Shown here: positions 1 through 8,320 of the stretch, in pieces
Position numbering within the stretch: the first letter of the stretch is position 1
Layout: the number at the start of each line of letters is the position of its first letter
Assembly (NCBI GenBank): GCA_946479035.1
Contig: CAMLDW010000015.1
Span: 1 to 48,870 of the forward strand
From: an uncultured Chthonomonadaceae bacterium
GTDB lineage: Bacteria > Armatimonadota > Fimbriimonadia > Fimbriimonadales > Fimbriimonadaceae
Direction: 5' to 3'
DNA length: 48,870 bases
The notes under the pieces: generated by a model
Told to the model about the DNA's origin: nothing
Seen by the model: the letters and a program-made list of their open reading frames with translations, nothing else
The model's database searches: none
Position numbers and translations under genes: made by a program

Positions 1-2
1 GC

Positions 3-59
3 CCGCACGTCTTCGGCGAGGTGATGCGGGAGCTGTTCTGGAAGCTGGGGCGCGGTTAG
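3..59 (+). CDS. 3' end of an unidentified gene (partial)
   Basis: Only the last 18 codons lie in the window: the frame starting at base 3 reads PHVFGEVMRELFWKLGRG and stops at TAG (57-59). The frame choice is the main evidence; the other two frames give less plausible protein. The family cannot be recognised from so short a tail. Confidence 0.35.
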   Translation, partial: PHVFGEVMRELFWKLGRG

Positions 60-239
60 CCGCGCACCATTCCCTCCCCCTAGGGGGAGGGGGGACGCTC
101 GAGGAGAGCCCTCGTCCAAGTCGTCGCGGACGGTCCGATAGCCGCGCTCGCCGGTCCCCTCCCCCTGCCCAAGTCTCCTCAGCCGCACAACAAGGGCCGC
201 TGAACCTCGGCAGCGCGATTCGCGAGCGGGCCAGGAAAC
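60..239. repeat. Intergenic region with a G/C-tract palindrome
   Basis: About 180 bases without a gene. They hold a perfect inverted repeat at 72-91 (ccctccccc, TA, gggggaggg). A second C-rich tract at 154-166 is roughly complementary to the G-rich tract at 81-95, so about 100 bases could fold into one larger hairpin. No T-run follows, so it is not a classic intrinsic terminator. It resembles the palindromes around the DUF559 gene at 4.4-4.8 kb and may be a related dispersed repeat. Confidence 0.45.
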
Positions 240-3194
240 TCAGCCCCCACCGCACCCAAACTCCGACAGACCGCCTTGCAGGATCAACGAAGTTGCCGCA
301 CGCACAAGCGGGTTCGCGAGCAGCACGGATGCCGGGCCATTCATGTCGCCTCTAGAGTAGTCCGTCGAGATCATGTCCGACAGCTCTTTTGGCATCGACT
401 CCCTCTTCTTCTTGGTCCCAGTCAGCTCGAACAGCGACTCTGCCACCCTTGGTGTCTTCTGGTAGAAGTCGTTGCCGACCATCCAGAGCTTGGCATAGTC
501 CTGAATGCCGGTGTCGTAGTAAGACGACTGAGAGTGCCTTCTCAGCGGGTCGAGCGAAGCAATGGCCATCGTAGCGCGCTCACGGTTCGCCGAAGGCGCA
601 TTGATCGTGCTATAGACCTCGTCGAGCAAGATCCACGCGTTCAGATACTTTGGATCGAGATGGACCGCCTTTTCGAGGTATGTCGCGGCCTCCTTGAATT
701 GTCCGCGCGTGTTCAGCAGGTAGCCCATGAGGTACGGGACCTGCGGCTTGTCGGGCCGCTCCGTGTTGAGCTGCTGCAGCACTGATAGGGCGATGTCCTG
801 CGCCTGCGGGCTCTCGAAGACGTGCTCACAGCCAAAGCAGTGGCTCTCGATGCGGCCAAAGCTGTCGGGCATGAGTTCGAACGCCTTTCTAAAGTGCGCC
901 GCGGCCTCGTCTGGGTGGCCCGACTCGAGCAGCTGCACGGCGAGCCGAGACTGGATGCAGTAGGCGTCTTCGAAGATCGACAGAGCGGTCTCGTACATTT
1001 TGATAGCGCGCGACGTCATGCCCACGGCGTAGAAGTCGTCCGCGTCCTCAGATATGCGGATCGCCTTGACCGCGTTCGCGTAGAGATCCGCCTGCTGCGC
1101 CTCTCCTTGCTTGCGAAGGATGTCGCTCAGTACGGCATAGACGCGCATGCGGTCGCCCTTGCCCTGTTCGCCGTCCGAAGGATCGATCGCAATCGCCTGC
1201 CTTGCGACAGCCTCGGCGTTCTGGTAATCGCCCTGGTCGTAAAGCAGCTTCGCCTTCCAGATCAGAGGTCGCTCCTCGAACTGGTCGAGCTGGAACAGCT
1301 TGTCGAGGGTCGGAATCGCGTCCGCGCCCTCGACCTCGGCCAGCACTTCGTACCCGCGGTCGTTCCCTGGCGTCTGGTACAAGCCTGCCGTCGCCAGCTT
1401 GAGCGCCTCGTCCTTTCTGCCTAATTTCGCGAGCGCTCTTGCCGCGCCAAAGACGATGTCGGAACTGCCGCCCGTCAGCGCGTGACTGAGATCCGTCCAG
1501 CTCCAGATCGGAGCGTTTTGCAGAAGGTACACAGCGTCCTGGTACTTTCCAGTCGCCAAATAGAGGTCAAAAAGCGCATTGATCGACCCATGGCCGCTTC
1601 CGTACATGCTCTCGTAAGGGCTCGAGTCTTTCTTGAGCGAGGCCACGATCCCATTGACGAGCATCTCTTCCGCCTCCGAATAGCGGCCGAGGCTCATCAG
1701 AGCTTTTGCGACGGAGCTCTGGTCAAAGTATGAGTATCGCTCGGGCAAGGAGTCAAGAGCCTTTATCGCCGAGTCGACCAAGTCCGACCGCTTGAGTAAA
1801 ACGCCGATCTCCATGAGCGTGGTGACCGTCGCAGTCATTTGCGCAGCACCGGTGCTGTTGGGGCGCGCAGTTGCCGAGAGGCTGGCCACCATGAGCGCCA
1901 CGGCGTCGTCGGTGCGGTCGATAGCGAGGTATCCCCGCGCCAGCGCGTCGTTGATCTGTTGCTTGGTCGACTGCGAAGCCCCTTGCGCCGCAAGTGCCTT
2001 TTGGGCCGTGGCGACGAGAAGGTCGCCCTTGGCCGCTCGTTGGGAGACGGTCGTGAACAGGCCCCAATAGCTCGCGTCCGGCTTTCTTGAAAGCACGTTT
2101 GACAGCGTAAGGGCGATTTTCTCTTGCGACTTCAGGGATCGCGAGCCCTCGAGGTCGACCTGGTCGAGGTACCGTTCTCCGAACTCTTTAGGGGCAGAGA
2201 CTAGGACCTGTTCAGCGTCGGCCGACCTGCCGTCGATAGCAAGGTTGATGGCATAGTACGCGACAGCCTTGCCCTGGTTTTCGGTGTTGCCCATGGCGTC
2301 GAACGCGACTTGGTCGAGGACGTGCGTGTTGAGCAGCTTCAAGAACTTCCCGTTCTTGCGGCAATAGTCCTCGAACCTTGCAGTAGTCCCGAACTCGGCC
2401 AGCGACTGCCAGACGACCGCGTTGTTGGTCTTTCCGTACTTCACTGCCGAAGCGCTGAAGAAGGCTTTGAGCTCATCGCTGACGCCACGCGGCTCGTAGT
2501 AGGAGCGGTTCTTTGAGAAGTAAAGCTTGGCGACCTCCTCCCGATCGGCAGGGTCGAGCAAGAGAACCTCGGGTGCGAGGTAGGTCTCAGAGGTCTCTGC
2601 CGGTGTGTACGCAAGCGTCAGGCTCCGCTTTATGTGGACCTTGTCCTTGACGGAGGCCGACCAGAGCTTGTAGAGCTCGATGACGTCCGAGTTCTCGCTG
2701 AGCGACTCTGGGTTGCTGGCGTCAAGCCCTTTGAGCAAGGAAATGACCGAGCGCTCCTGTGCCGGACGGTCTCCGACAAGGAGCGCTGTCAAGAAGTCGA
2801 TGCCAGCCTTTTGTTTTGGCGGAAAGGATGCGGACCCCATGCCCTTGGCGGCGACTTGGATCGCCGGCCACGACTTCGGCTCTGGCAGCGCCAAGAGGAC
2901 GCTCGCAACCTTCGAGTCTCCGCCCGAATACATGCCACTCCCCTCCTTGTCCGCGCTTAGCGCCTGCGAGAGCAGGGCGACCCAAGCCTTGCCAGCCTGG
3001 TCTGGCGGGAGCTTGGAGCCTTGCAGGAGAAACGCGTCAAGGTCGCGCTGGAACGCTGAGTGCACGGCGCTTGCCGTCTTTGGTGCGGCTAGCATCTGTT
3101 CGACTGCGTTGCGCGCGCCTTTGAGCTCTTGTGCTTGGCAGATCGTGGCGCTGACGATCAGCGAGGCCAATAGGGCCGTGTCCCTTAGTTTCAT
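240..3194 (-). CDS. Exported TPR-repeat protein, large
   Basis: A protein of 984 residues. I start it at ATG 3194 because a good ribosome site (AGGAG) lies 7 nt upstream and the product then opens with a signal peptide: MKLRDT, a hydrophobic stretch, and cleavage near CQAQ at about residue 22. A longer in-frame reading upstream has low-complexity sequence and no signal. The rest is helical with tetratricopeptide-like repeats, clearest in the C-terminal half (AEAVARQAIAIDPSDGE, AAAHFRKAFELMPDS, AATYLEKAVHLDPKY), and it ends in a glycine-rich GCGGG tail. TPRs mediate protein-protein contacts. The partner is unknown and no catalytic domain is visible. It is transcribed divergently from the Clp_N-acetyltransferase gene. 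Confidence 0.8.
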   Translation of the reverse strand: MKLRDTALLASLIVSATICQAQELKGARNAVEQMLAAPKTASAVHSAFQRDLDAFLLQGSKLPPDQAGKAWVALLSQALSADKEGSGMYSGGDSKVASVLLALPEPKSWPAIQVAAKGMGSASFPPKQKAGIDFLTALLVGDRPAQERSVISLLKGLDASNPESLSENSDVIELYKLWSASVKDKVHIKRSLTLAYTPAETSETYLAPEVLLLDPADREEVAKLYFSKNRSYYEPRGVSDELKAFFSASAVKYGKTNNAVVWQSLAEFGTTARFEDYCRKNGKFLKLLNTHVLDQVAFDAMGNTENQGKAVAYYAINLAIDGRSADAEQVLVSAPKEFGERYLDQVDLEGSRSLKSQEKIALTLSNVLSRKPDASYWGLFTTVSQRAAKGDLLVATAQKALAAQGASQSTKQQINDALARGYLAIDRTDDAVALMVASLSATARPNSTGAAQMTATVTTLMEIGVLLKRSDLVDSAIKALDSLPERYSYFDQSSVAKALMSLGRYSEAEEMLVNGIVASLKKDSSPYESMYGSGHGSINALFDLYLATGKYQDAVYLLQNAPIWSWTDLSHALTGGSSDIVFGAARALAKLGRKDEALKLATAGLYQTPGNDRGYEVLAEVEGADAIPTLDKLFQLDQFEERPLIWKAKLLYDQGDYQNAEAVARQAIAIDPSDGEQGKGDRMRVYAVLSDILRKQGEAQQADLYANAVKAIRISEDADDFYAVGMTSRAIKMYETALSIFEDAYCIQSRLAVQLLESGHPDEAAAHFRKAFELMPDSFGRIESHCFGCEHVFESPQAQDIALSVLQQLNTERPDKPQVPYLMGYLLNTRGQFKEAATYLEKAVHLDPKYLNAWILLDEVYSTINAPSANRERATMAIASLDPLRRHSQSSYYDTGIQDYAKLWMVGNDFYQKTPRVAESLFELTGTKKKRESMPKELSDMISTDYSRGDMNGPASVLLANPLVRAATSLILQGGLSEFGCGGG

Positions 3195-3233
3195 TGTCTT
3201 TCTCCTAGCTACCTTTCTCGGGTCGCCAGCGGC

Positions 3234-3239
3234 ATTATA
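3234..3239 (-). promoter_or_regulatory. -10 box of the TPR gene
   Basis: TATAAT on the minus strand, about 40 bases before ATG 3194, giving a short leader that contains the AGGAG ribosome site. No convincing -35 box is seen. On the opposite strand a TAGAAT at 3257-3262 could serve the divergent gene at 3289. Confidence 0.5.
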
Positions 3240-3288
3240 CGGCGAGACGCTCTCGGTAGAATCAGGATTCGACCTTGGGCGGGGCGAA

Positions 3289-4341
3289 ATGTGGCAGAGG
3301 TTCACAGAGCGGGCGCGGAAGGTGGTTTTCTATGCGCAGGAGGAGGCGCAGAAGTTCGGAGACGGGTACGTCTCGACCGAGCATCTGTTGCTCGGTCTTG
3401 TACGCGAGAGCGACAGCGTCGCAGCGCGCGTGCTGGCGCGCCTAGGCGTCTCATTCGTCCGCGTCCGCAAAGAAGTGGAGAAGCAGCTTCCGCGCAGCCC
3501 GGCACGCCCGAGCCAGGACATGTCGCTCACTCCGCTCGCCAAGCGGGTCATCGACATCGCTTACGACGAGGCGAGCAACCTCAACAACAACTACATCGGG
3601 ACCGAGCACTTGCTGCTCGGGCTCGTGAGGGAAGGCGACGGGCTCGCAGGAGGTGTCCTGGCGAAGCTCGGCGTCGAGCTCGACCGTTGCCGCCGCGAGA
3701 CGATGGCCCTGCAGGATGAAGATGCTCTGGCCCGCTCGCCAAGGGCAAAGCAAGACCAAACGTGGGTTGAGCCCGTCGTGCTGGAGGGGAAGGTCGTAAG
3801 GCTGGAGCCGCTGGCGTTCTCGCACGCGGAAGACCTGGCCGAGGCGTGCGACGAGCACATGTTCGACTTCTTCCCGAGCTTTCCGCGCGCGTTCACGAAG
3901 CAGGCGCTCGAGGAGTACGTCCAAATGCGCTACGCGATGCCCGTTACGGTCCCTCTTGCGATCGTGCTGCAGGAGACCGGGAAGGCGATCGGCAGCAGCA
4001 GCTACTTCGACATCCGCCCGAGCGACAAGGGGCTCGAGGTCGGGCACACGTGGATCAAGAAGGAGCACCGCGGCACCAAGGTCAACCCGGAGACCAAGCT
4101 GCTGATGCTCGGGCACGCGTTCGAGACGCTCGGCGCGGTCCGCGTGCAGCTCAAGACCGACCTGCGCAACGTCCAGAGCCAGGCCGCGATGCTCAAGATG
4201 GGCGCGAAGAAGGAGGGCGTGCTGCGCAGCAACCTGGTCATGCCGGACGGATACGTGCGCGACAGCGTCTACTTCTCCGTGATCAAACAGGAGTGGCCGG
4301 TGGTGAAAGCGGGGCTGGAAAAGCGGTTGATGGGAGTTTAA
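3289..4341 (+). CDS. Clp N-terminal domain fused to a GNAT acetyltransferase
   Basis: A protein of 350 residues in one uninterrupted frame. Residues 1 to about 68 and about 78-145 are two Clp_N repeats, very like the substrate/adaptor-binding N-domain of ClpC (FTERARKV, STEHLLLGLVRE, then GTEHLLLGLVREGDG). No AAA+ ATPase module follows. From about residue 160 comes a RimJ/RimL-type GNAT domain (VRLEPL near its start; GHTWIKKEHRG and the LGAVRVQLKTDLRN region in the CoA-binding half). GNAT enzymes move acetyl from acetyl-CoA to an amine. The Clp_N part could bring substrate proteins or Clp partners to it, which is inference. ATG 3289 is chosen because Clp_N homology begins there, although the frame is open further upstream. 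The GC-rich hairpin at 4344 follows directly. Confidence 0.85.
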   Translation: MWQRFTERARKVVFYAQEEAQKFGDGYVSTEHLLLGLVRESDSVAARVLARLGVSFVRVRKEVEKQLPRSPARPSQDMSLTPLAKRVIDIAYDEASNLNNNYIGTEHLLLGLVREGDGLAGGVLAKLGVELDRCRRETMALQDEDALARSPRAKQDQTWVEPVVLEGKVVRLEPLAFSHAEDLAEACDEHMFDFFPSFPRAFTKQALEEYVQMRYAMPVTVPLAIVLQETGKAIGSSSYFDIRPSDKGLEVGHTWIKKEHRGTKVNPETKLLMLGHAFETLGAVRVQLKTDLRNVQSQAAMLKMGAKKEGVLRSNLVMPDGYVRDSVYFSVIKQEWPVVKAGLEKRLMGV

Positions 4342-4343
4342 TT

Positions 4344-4387
4344 CCCCCTCCCGCTCGTGCGGGAGGGGGTTAGGGGAGGGCATCCGC
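4344..4387. repeat. Palindromic repeat, left copy
   Basis: A perfect 11-bp stem (4344-4354 with 4359-4369, loop TCGT) followed by a G-rich arm ending in gcatccgc. The same layout is present in inverted orientation at 4763-4807, on the other side of the DUF559 gene. It could also act as a terminator for the upstream gene, but there is no T-run. Confidence 0.7.
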
Positions 4388-4750
4388 TTACTTGCCACCT
4401 GCGATCCTATCGAGACAGATACTGCCGATGTAGTCGGCGAATGCCTTCGCCGACCGCAGGACATCGTGATTGAACACCCTTACTACGAGTACGCCTTTCG
4501 CTTCGATAGCAACGTCCCGTAGCCGGTCTTGATCGAGCCGAGAGTCATGGCTGGGTCCGTCGAGTTCGACTGCAACGCGAGCGGCATGGCAGTAGAAATC
4601 GAGGATCATCTCACCAAGCACATGCTGACGCCTGAACTTCAGTCCTTCTGTTCTGCCCGCCCGCAACAGCTGCCAAAGCGCCTTTTCAGCCGGAGAAGCT
4701 GCCTTCCGGTTGGTGCGCGCCTTGTCTAGAGTCACGGAGTGCTTTTGCAC
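4388..4750 (-). CDS. DUF559 domain protein (Vsr/MutH-like nuclease fold)
   Basis: A protein of about 120 residues, typical for the DUF559 family, which belongs to the very-short-patch-repair/restriction endonuclease-like superfamily. Visible family features are SPAEKALWQLLR, LKFRRQHVLGEMILDFYC, the acidic VAVELDGPSHD, and the C-terminal VLVVRVFNHDVL. The Asp in ILDFYC and the Glu in VAVELDG are the likely metal ligands. The start is uncertain. I place it at GTG 4750; GTG 4735 is possible, and upstream the frame runs into the flanking palindromic repeat, so longer readings are probably artefacts. No clear ribosome site is present. Activity and target are unknown. Confidence 0.72.
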   Translation of the reverse strand: MQKHSVTLDKARTNRKAASPAEKALWQLLRAGRTEGLKFRRQHVLGEMILDFYCHAARVAVELDGPSHDSRLDQDRLRDVAIEAKGVLVVRVFNHDVLRSAKAFADYIGSICLDRIAGGK

Positions 4751-4762
4751 GGCGCATTGTAG

Positions 4763-4807
4763 CGGATGCCCCCACCCTGCCCCTCCCCCGCACCGAGCGG
4801 GGGAGGG
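4763..4807. repeat. Palindromic repeat, right copy (inverted)
   Basis: The arm gcggatgccc is followed by an 11-bp stem (4781-4791 with 4797-4807, loop ACCGA). It is a near reverse complement of the copy at 4344-4387, so the two enclose the DUF559 gene as imperfect inverted repeats. Confidence 0.7.
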
Positions 4808-4811
4808 AAAG

Positions 4812-5972
4812 CTAGAACTCAAGACGGATGTAGTGCGGCACGGAATAGGGGATCGGGCGGCCGGTCGGGTCGCGCTGGCCGCTGTCGAGCGTCGCAAGCC
4901 CCGGCGCTGCGATCGCGAGATAGAGGTCGCCCGAGACCTGCACCGCGTCCTCCGGCTGGATGTGGTACTTGAACATGAACGACCGCACTTCGAGCGGAGC
5001 GCGGTTGCCAAACAGCTCCTTGAATGAGGTCGCCTTGCCGTGGATCAGGTCGTTGTACGTCAGTCCTGAGACGCCCACCTCCTGTTCGCCCTGCGGAGCG
5101 AACGCGCGCGTGACGATCGCCTCCCTTTCCTGTGCGGTCTGCGCGGCGTCTTGCGCGTCGAGCGCGCGCAGCACCGGCGATGGCGAGGTCGCCGCCTCTA
5201 GCACCGCAAGCAAGCGCTCTTCTGTGAACGTGCCGCACAAGAAGTAGCGCGACGAAGCAAGCCGCGCGTCATAAAGGAACGTCTTGCCGAAGCGGAGCGC
5301 GGCCTGGTCGACGATCTCCTGGAGCGTAAGCACCTCGCCGCCCCGAAAGTCGAGCTGCCCGTCGGTCGGCTTTCCGATCGGGTCGAGCGCTTGCTGGGAC
5401 GTCGCTTCTGGCAGAGGCACGTCCGGCCGATCGGGCGCCAGCGAGATCGAAACGGCCCCGTCGCCAGAACGGCTTGCGACCGTGGCCACCGGCTCGAACA
5501 AGAGCCGCATGCCGACGCGGTCCGGATACTGCGCGAGCATGGAGTCGCCCACGCCCGCGCCAGAGCGCTCGATCGCGAACCGGAGCCTGGCCTGGAGCGA
5601 GGCCGGCAGCGACGACATGTTCAGGTTTCCCTGCCTTAACTTCTCGATTTCCGTTACGCCCAGCGCCTTGATGACGGCGAGCGCGTGCTGCGTCGGGGAG
5701 AGCAGGCGCAGATCCTGGTCGTCCAACCTGCGCCGGAAGACCTGCACGCCCTGCACGGTCAGCCGCGCGCGGTCGAGGCTGGCGGCGAGCCGGTCGAGCC
5801 CGCGCTGGCCGTCCGGCTTCTCGTACAGAACCTGGCCCGGGTCGGCGAACTCGTCTATGTCCACGCAGAGGCTCGCGCTCTCGACCTTGGCCACGTTTCG
5901 CAGGAGCGCGAGCCAGGCTTGCGTGTGCGAGTCGGTCTGCTGTAAGAGCGCTAGCGCGACCGCAGAGAGCAT
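4812..5972 (-). CDS. Hypothetical protein, possibly exported
   Basis: A protein of 386 residues from ATG 5972. A GTG at 5978 is an alternative start. The ATG is preferred because a TAAAAT box sits 8 nt upstream, matching the leaderless pattern seen at other genes here. The N-terminus (MLSAVALALLQQ) is mildly hydrophobic and could be a short signal sequence. I recognise no family. The middle (LDFRGGEVLTLQEIVDQAAL) resembles the secretin/TonB short N-terminal domain style seen in many exported proteins, but this is weak. Its stop lies just after the right-hand palindromic repeat. It is divergent from dnaB. Confidence 0.65.
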   Translation of the reverse strand: MLSAVALALLQQTDSHTQAWLALLRNVAKVESASLCVDIDEFADPGQVLYEKPDGQRGLDRLAASLDRARLTVQGVQVFRRRLDDQDLRLLSPTQHALAVIKALGVTEIEKLRQGNLNMSSLPASLQARLRFAIERSGAGVGDSMLAQYPDRVGMRLLFEPVATVASRSGDGAVSISLAPDRPDVPLPEATSQQALDPIGKPTDGQLDFRGGEVLTLQEIVDQAALRFGKTFLYDARLASSRYFLCGTFTEERLLAVLEAATSPSPVLRALDAQDAAQTAQEREAIVTRAFAPQGEQEVGVSGLTYNDLIHGKATSFKELFGNRAPLEVRSFMFKYHIQPEDAVQVSGDLYLAIAAPGLATLDSGQRDPTGRPIPYSVPHYIRLEF

Positions 5973-5980
5973 AGACACCT

Positions 5981-5986
5981 ATTTTA
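5981..5986 (-). promoter_or_regulatory. -10 box, TAAAAT
   Basis: Minus-strand TAAAAT with 8 nt to ATG 5972, so the predicted transcript starts at or next to the start codon. Confidence 0.4.
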
Positions 5987-6152
5987 GCCTGTGGAAAGAG
6001 CAGGGACAAAGCGTGGAGAACCCGTGGACAAGCCGTGGAAGCCGCCGACTGCGCGCCGAAGGGCTCAAAACGGTGTGGGAAAGCGGGGCAATTGGTGCCA
6101 GTAGAAAGTCGGGCACTATCATGGAACTGGAGAGAGAATCAGAGCGACCCTC

Positions 6153-7565
6153 ATGGCCCAAGCTTTCCCGAAACGGCTCGACGACTTCGTCCCTCCGCAC
6201 TCCCTAGAGGCGGAGATGGCGACGCTCGGCTCGATGATGCTGAGCGAGCGCGCGGCGGAAGAGGTCCAGGCGATCCTGACCGAGGAGGACTTCTACCAGC
6301 CCGCGCACGCCGAGATCTTCCGCGCGATCCGGCAACTGTTGCTGAGCGCAAAGGCGATCGACCTCGTCACGATCAAAGACGAGCTCATCGCGCGAGGGGT
6401 GCTGCAAGAGGTCGGCGGCGTCGAGTACCTGATCCAGATCGCCGAGAGCGTGCCGACCGCGAAGAACGCGACCTACTACGCCGAGATCGTGCAGGACAAG
6501 TCGACGATGCGGCGGCTGGAACAGGCGGGGCACGAGATCCTTGGGATCGTGCGCGACCCGGAGAGCGACGCGGACCAGAAAGTGGACCAGGCCGAGTCGC
6601 TCGTCTTCGAGGTGGGCCAAAAGAGGCTCGGCAAGTACTTCGACACCGCGAAGTCGCTCGCCAAGGAGTTCTTCAAGGACGTCGACCACCTGCTCGACAC
6701 CGGCGAGCCGATCCTTGGCCTGCCGTGCGGCTTCCGCGACCTAGACAACGTGACGACCGGGTTCTACGGCAGCGACTTCACGATCATTGCGGCGCGCCCC
6801 GCGATGGGAAAGACCTCGCTCGTGCTCAACTTCGCGCTCAACATCGCGCGGCAGGAGAAGGGAGCGGTCGCGATCTTCAGCCTAGAGATGAGCGGCCAGC
6901 AGCTCGTGCGCCGCATCATCTCGACGATCGCGCAGGTGCCGATGGGCACGCTCAAGAAGGCGAACCTCTCCAGCAACGACTACCAGAAGCTCGCGGACGC
7001 CTGCGAAGAGCTCTATACGCTGCCGGTGTTCGTGGACGACTCTTCCGACATCAACCCGCTCGACATGCGCGGCAAGTGCCGCCGCCTCAAGGCCGACCAA
7101 GGGCTCGCGCTCGTGGTGGTGGACTACATCCAGCTGATGCGCGGCAACAGCCGAAGGCCCGAGAACAGGAACCAGGAGATCGGCGAGATCGCGCGAGGGC
7201 TCAAGGCGATGGCGAAGGAGCTGGACGTGCCGGTGATCGCCCTCTCGCAGCTCAATCGCGCGGTCGAGTCGCGCGAGAACAAGCGACCCTTGCTCGCGGA
7301 CATCCGAGAGTCGGGCTCGATCGAGGCGGAGGCGGACCTCGTGATGTTCATCTTCCGCGAGGAGTACTACAAGCGGCGCGAGGCGGCCCCTGCCGACAAA
7401 TGGAACCCCGACTCGGCGGACGTGGCCGAGATCATCATCGGCAAGCACAGGAACGGCCCCACCGGGACGGTGCTGCTCGGGTTCCAACCGGCCTATACTC
7501 GCTTTACGCTCTTGGACGAAGAGTCGAAGGTCGCGTACATGCGGCGCTCAAGGGACGACGACTGA
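6153..7565 (+). CDS. dnaB: Replicative DNA helicase DnaB
   Basis: A protein of 470 residues, the normal length for DnaB, the hexameric 5'-3' helicase that unwinds DNA at the replication fork. The N-terminal domain (PPHSLEAEMATLGSMM, about residues 13-120) binds primase. The RecA-like ATPase domain follows, with Walker A ARPAMGKTS at about 214, Walker B region LALVVVDYIQLM, and conserved SQLNRAVESR and DIRESGSIEAEADLV. No intein interrupts the Walker A, a common site for one in DnaB. ATG 6153 gives the usual N-terminus. A GGAGAG lies rather far upstream (about 20 nt), and a TATCAT at 6117-6122 is a possible -10. Confidence 0.97.
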   Translation: MAQAFPKRLDDFVPPHSLEAEMATLGSMMLSERAAEEVQAILTEEDFYQPAHAEIFRAIRQLLLSAKAIDLVTIKDELIARGVLQEVGGVEYLIQIAESVPTAKNATYYAEIVQDKSTMRRLEQAGHEILGIVRDPESDADQKVDQAESLVFEVGQKRLGKYFDTAKSLAKEFFKDVDHLLDTGEPILGLPCGFRDLDNVTTGFYGSDFTIIAARPAMGKTSLVLNFALNIARQEKGAVAIFSLEMSGQQLVRRIISTIAQVPMGTLKKANLSSNDYQKLADACEELYTLPVFVDDSSDINPLDMRGKCRRLKADQGLALVVVDYIQLMRGNSRRPENRNQEIGEIARGLKAMAKELDVPVIALSQLNRAVESRENKRPLLADIRESGSIEAEADLVMFIFREEYYKRREAAPADKWNPDSADVAEIIIGKHRNGPTGTVLLGFQPAYTRFTLLDEESKVAYMRRSRDDD

Positions 7566-7645
7566 CGCGTGGATAGGCTAAGGGTAAGGGGTAGGGGGAA
7601 CGGAACTGGTGGGTGGAGCGTTAGACAGGGCAAGCAGGACGACCC

Positions 7646-8320
7646 ATGAGAGCTCGAACGGCGTCTGTGACCTTCTTGGGGCTCGGCGTGCTGGTCGCCT
7701 CGGCGGTGCTGCCTTCATGCCAGCCGGAAAAAGGCTCAGCCTCCAAAGTCGTGCCCTCAACTGCACCGACCAATGAGGTCGAGAAGCGAAAGGACCGCGA
7801 ACTCGCCATGATCGCCGACTACCGCAGTTGGCACAGAGTGAACCCGGAACCAATCACCATGACGGACGTCGTCGCAAAGATGTGCCGCCTGTTGACTAAG
7901 AAGGAAGCGGAAGAATTCCGAAGCGTTGACCCCCACATAGCGGTGCAGGAACAGAAGTCCTTTACAGTCTATGTCAACGAGGTTGGAAAGGATCGACTCC
8001 TAGGCAAGGCGGCCGGCACGTTCCCGGTCGGCACGTGCATCGTGAAGGTAAAACACGATGGCCAAGACGCGACGACGAGCGAACTGCTGACTGTCATGAT
8101 CAAGCGCGAGGCGAGTTTCGCTCCTCAGATTGGAGATTGGGACTTTCTCGTGCTGGACGGATTCGCGAAAAGTGTCCAGGGCCGGGGAGCGATGAAGAAC
8201 TGTGTTTCGTGCCACACGGCCGTCAATGACAACGACTTCGTCTATGCGAGCTATGTCGAAGGGCGGGAGTCCGTCGCAACCAAGCACTTTACGACCCCGT
8301 TCGCGGCCGACAAGCCCTGA
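7646..8320 (+). CDS. Cytochrome P460-family lipoprotein
   Basis: A protein of 224 residues. It opens with a signal peptide ending in a lipobox-like VLPSC at about residue 25, so it is probably a lipoprotein, although Pro before Ser is unusual. The body resembles the cytochrome P460 family: DYRSWHRVNPEP, then GTFPVGTCIVK, and a C-terminal haem c motif CVSCH at about residue 190. P460-type proteins carry c-type haem and some oxidise hydroxylamine. The lysine that cross-links haem in the ammonia oxidisers cannot be assigned here, so electron transfer or an unknown redox role is equally likely. Its last 70 bases overlap the convergent deacetylase gene. Confidence 0.78.
   Translation: MRARTASVTFLGLGVLVASAVLPSCQPEKGSASKVVPSTAPTNEVEKRKDRELAMIADYRSWHRVNPEPITMTDVVAKMCRLLTKKEAEEFRSVDPHIAVQEQKSFTVYVNEVGKDRLLGKAAGTFPVGTCIVKVKHDGQDATTSELLTVMIKREASFAPQIGDWDFLVLDGFAKSVQGRGAMKNCVSCHTAVNDNDFVYASYVEGRESVATKHFTTPFAADKP

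Noticed and set aside
2680..3288. N-terminal extension of the Clp_N-acetyltransferase frame
   Set aside because: The 200 extra residues lie antisense to the TPR gene and have shadow-like composition; Clp_N homology begins at ATG 3289.
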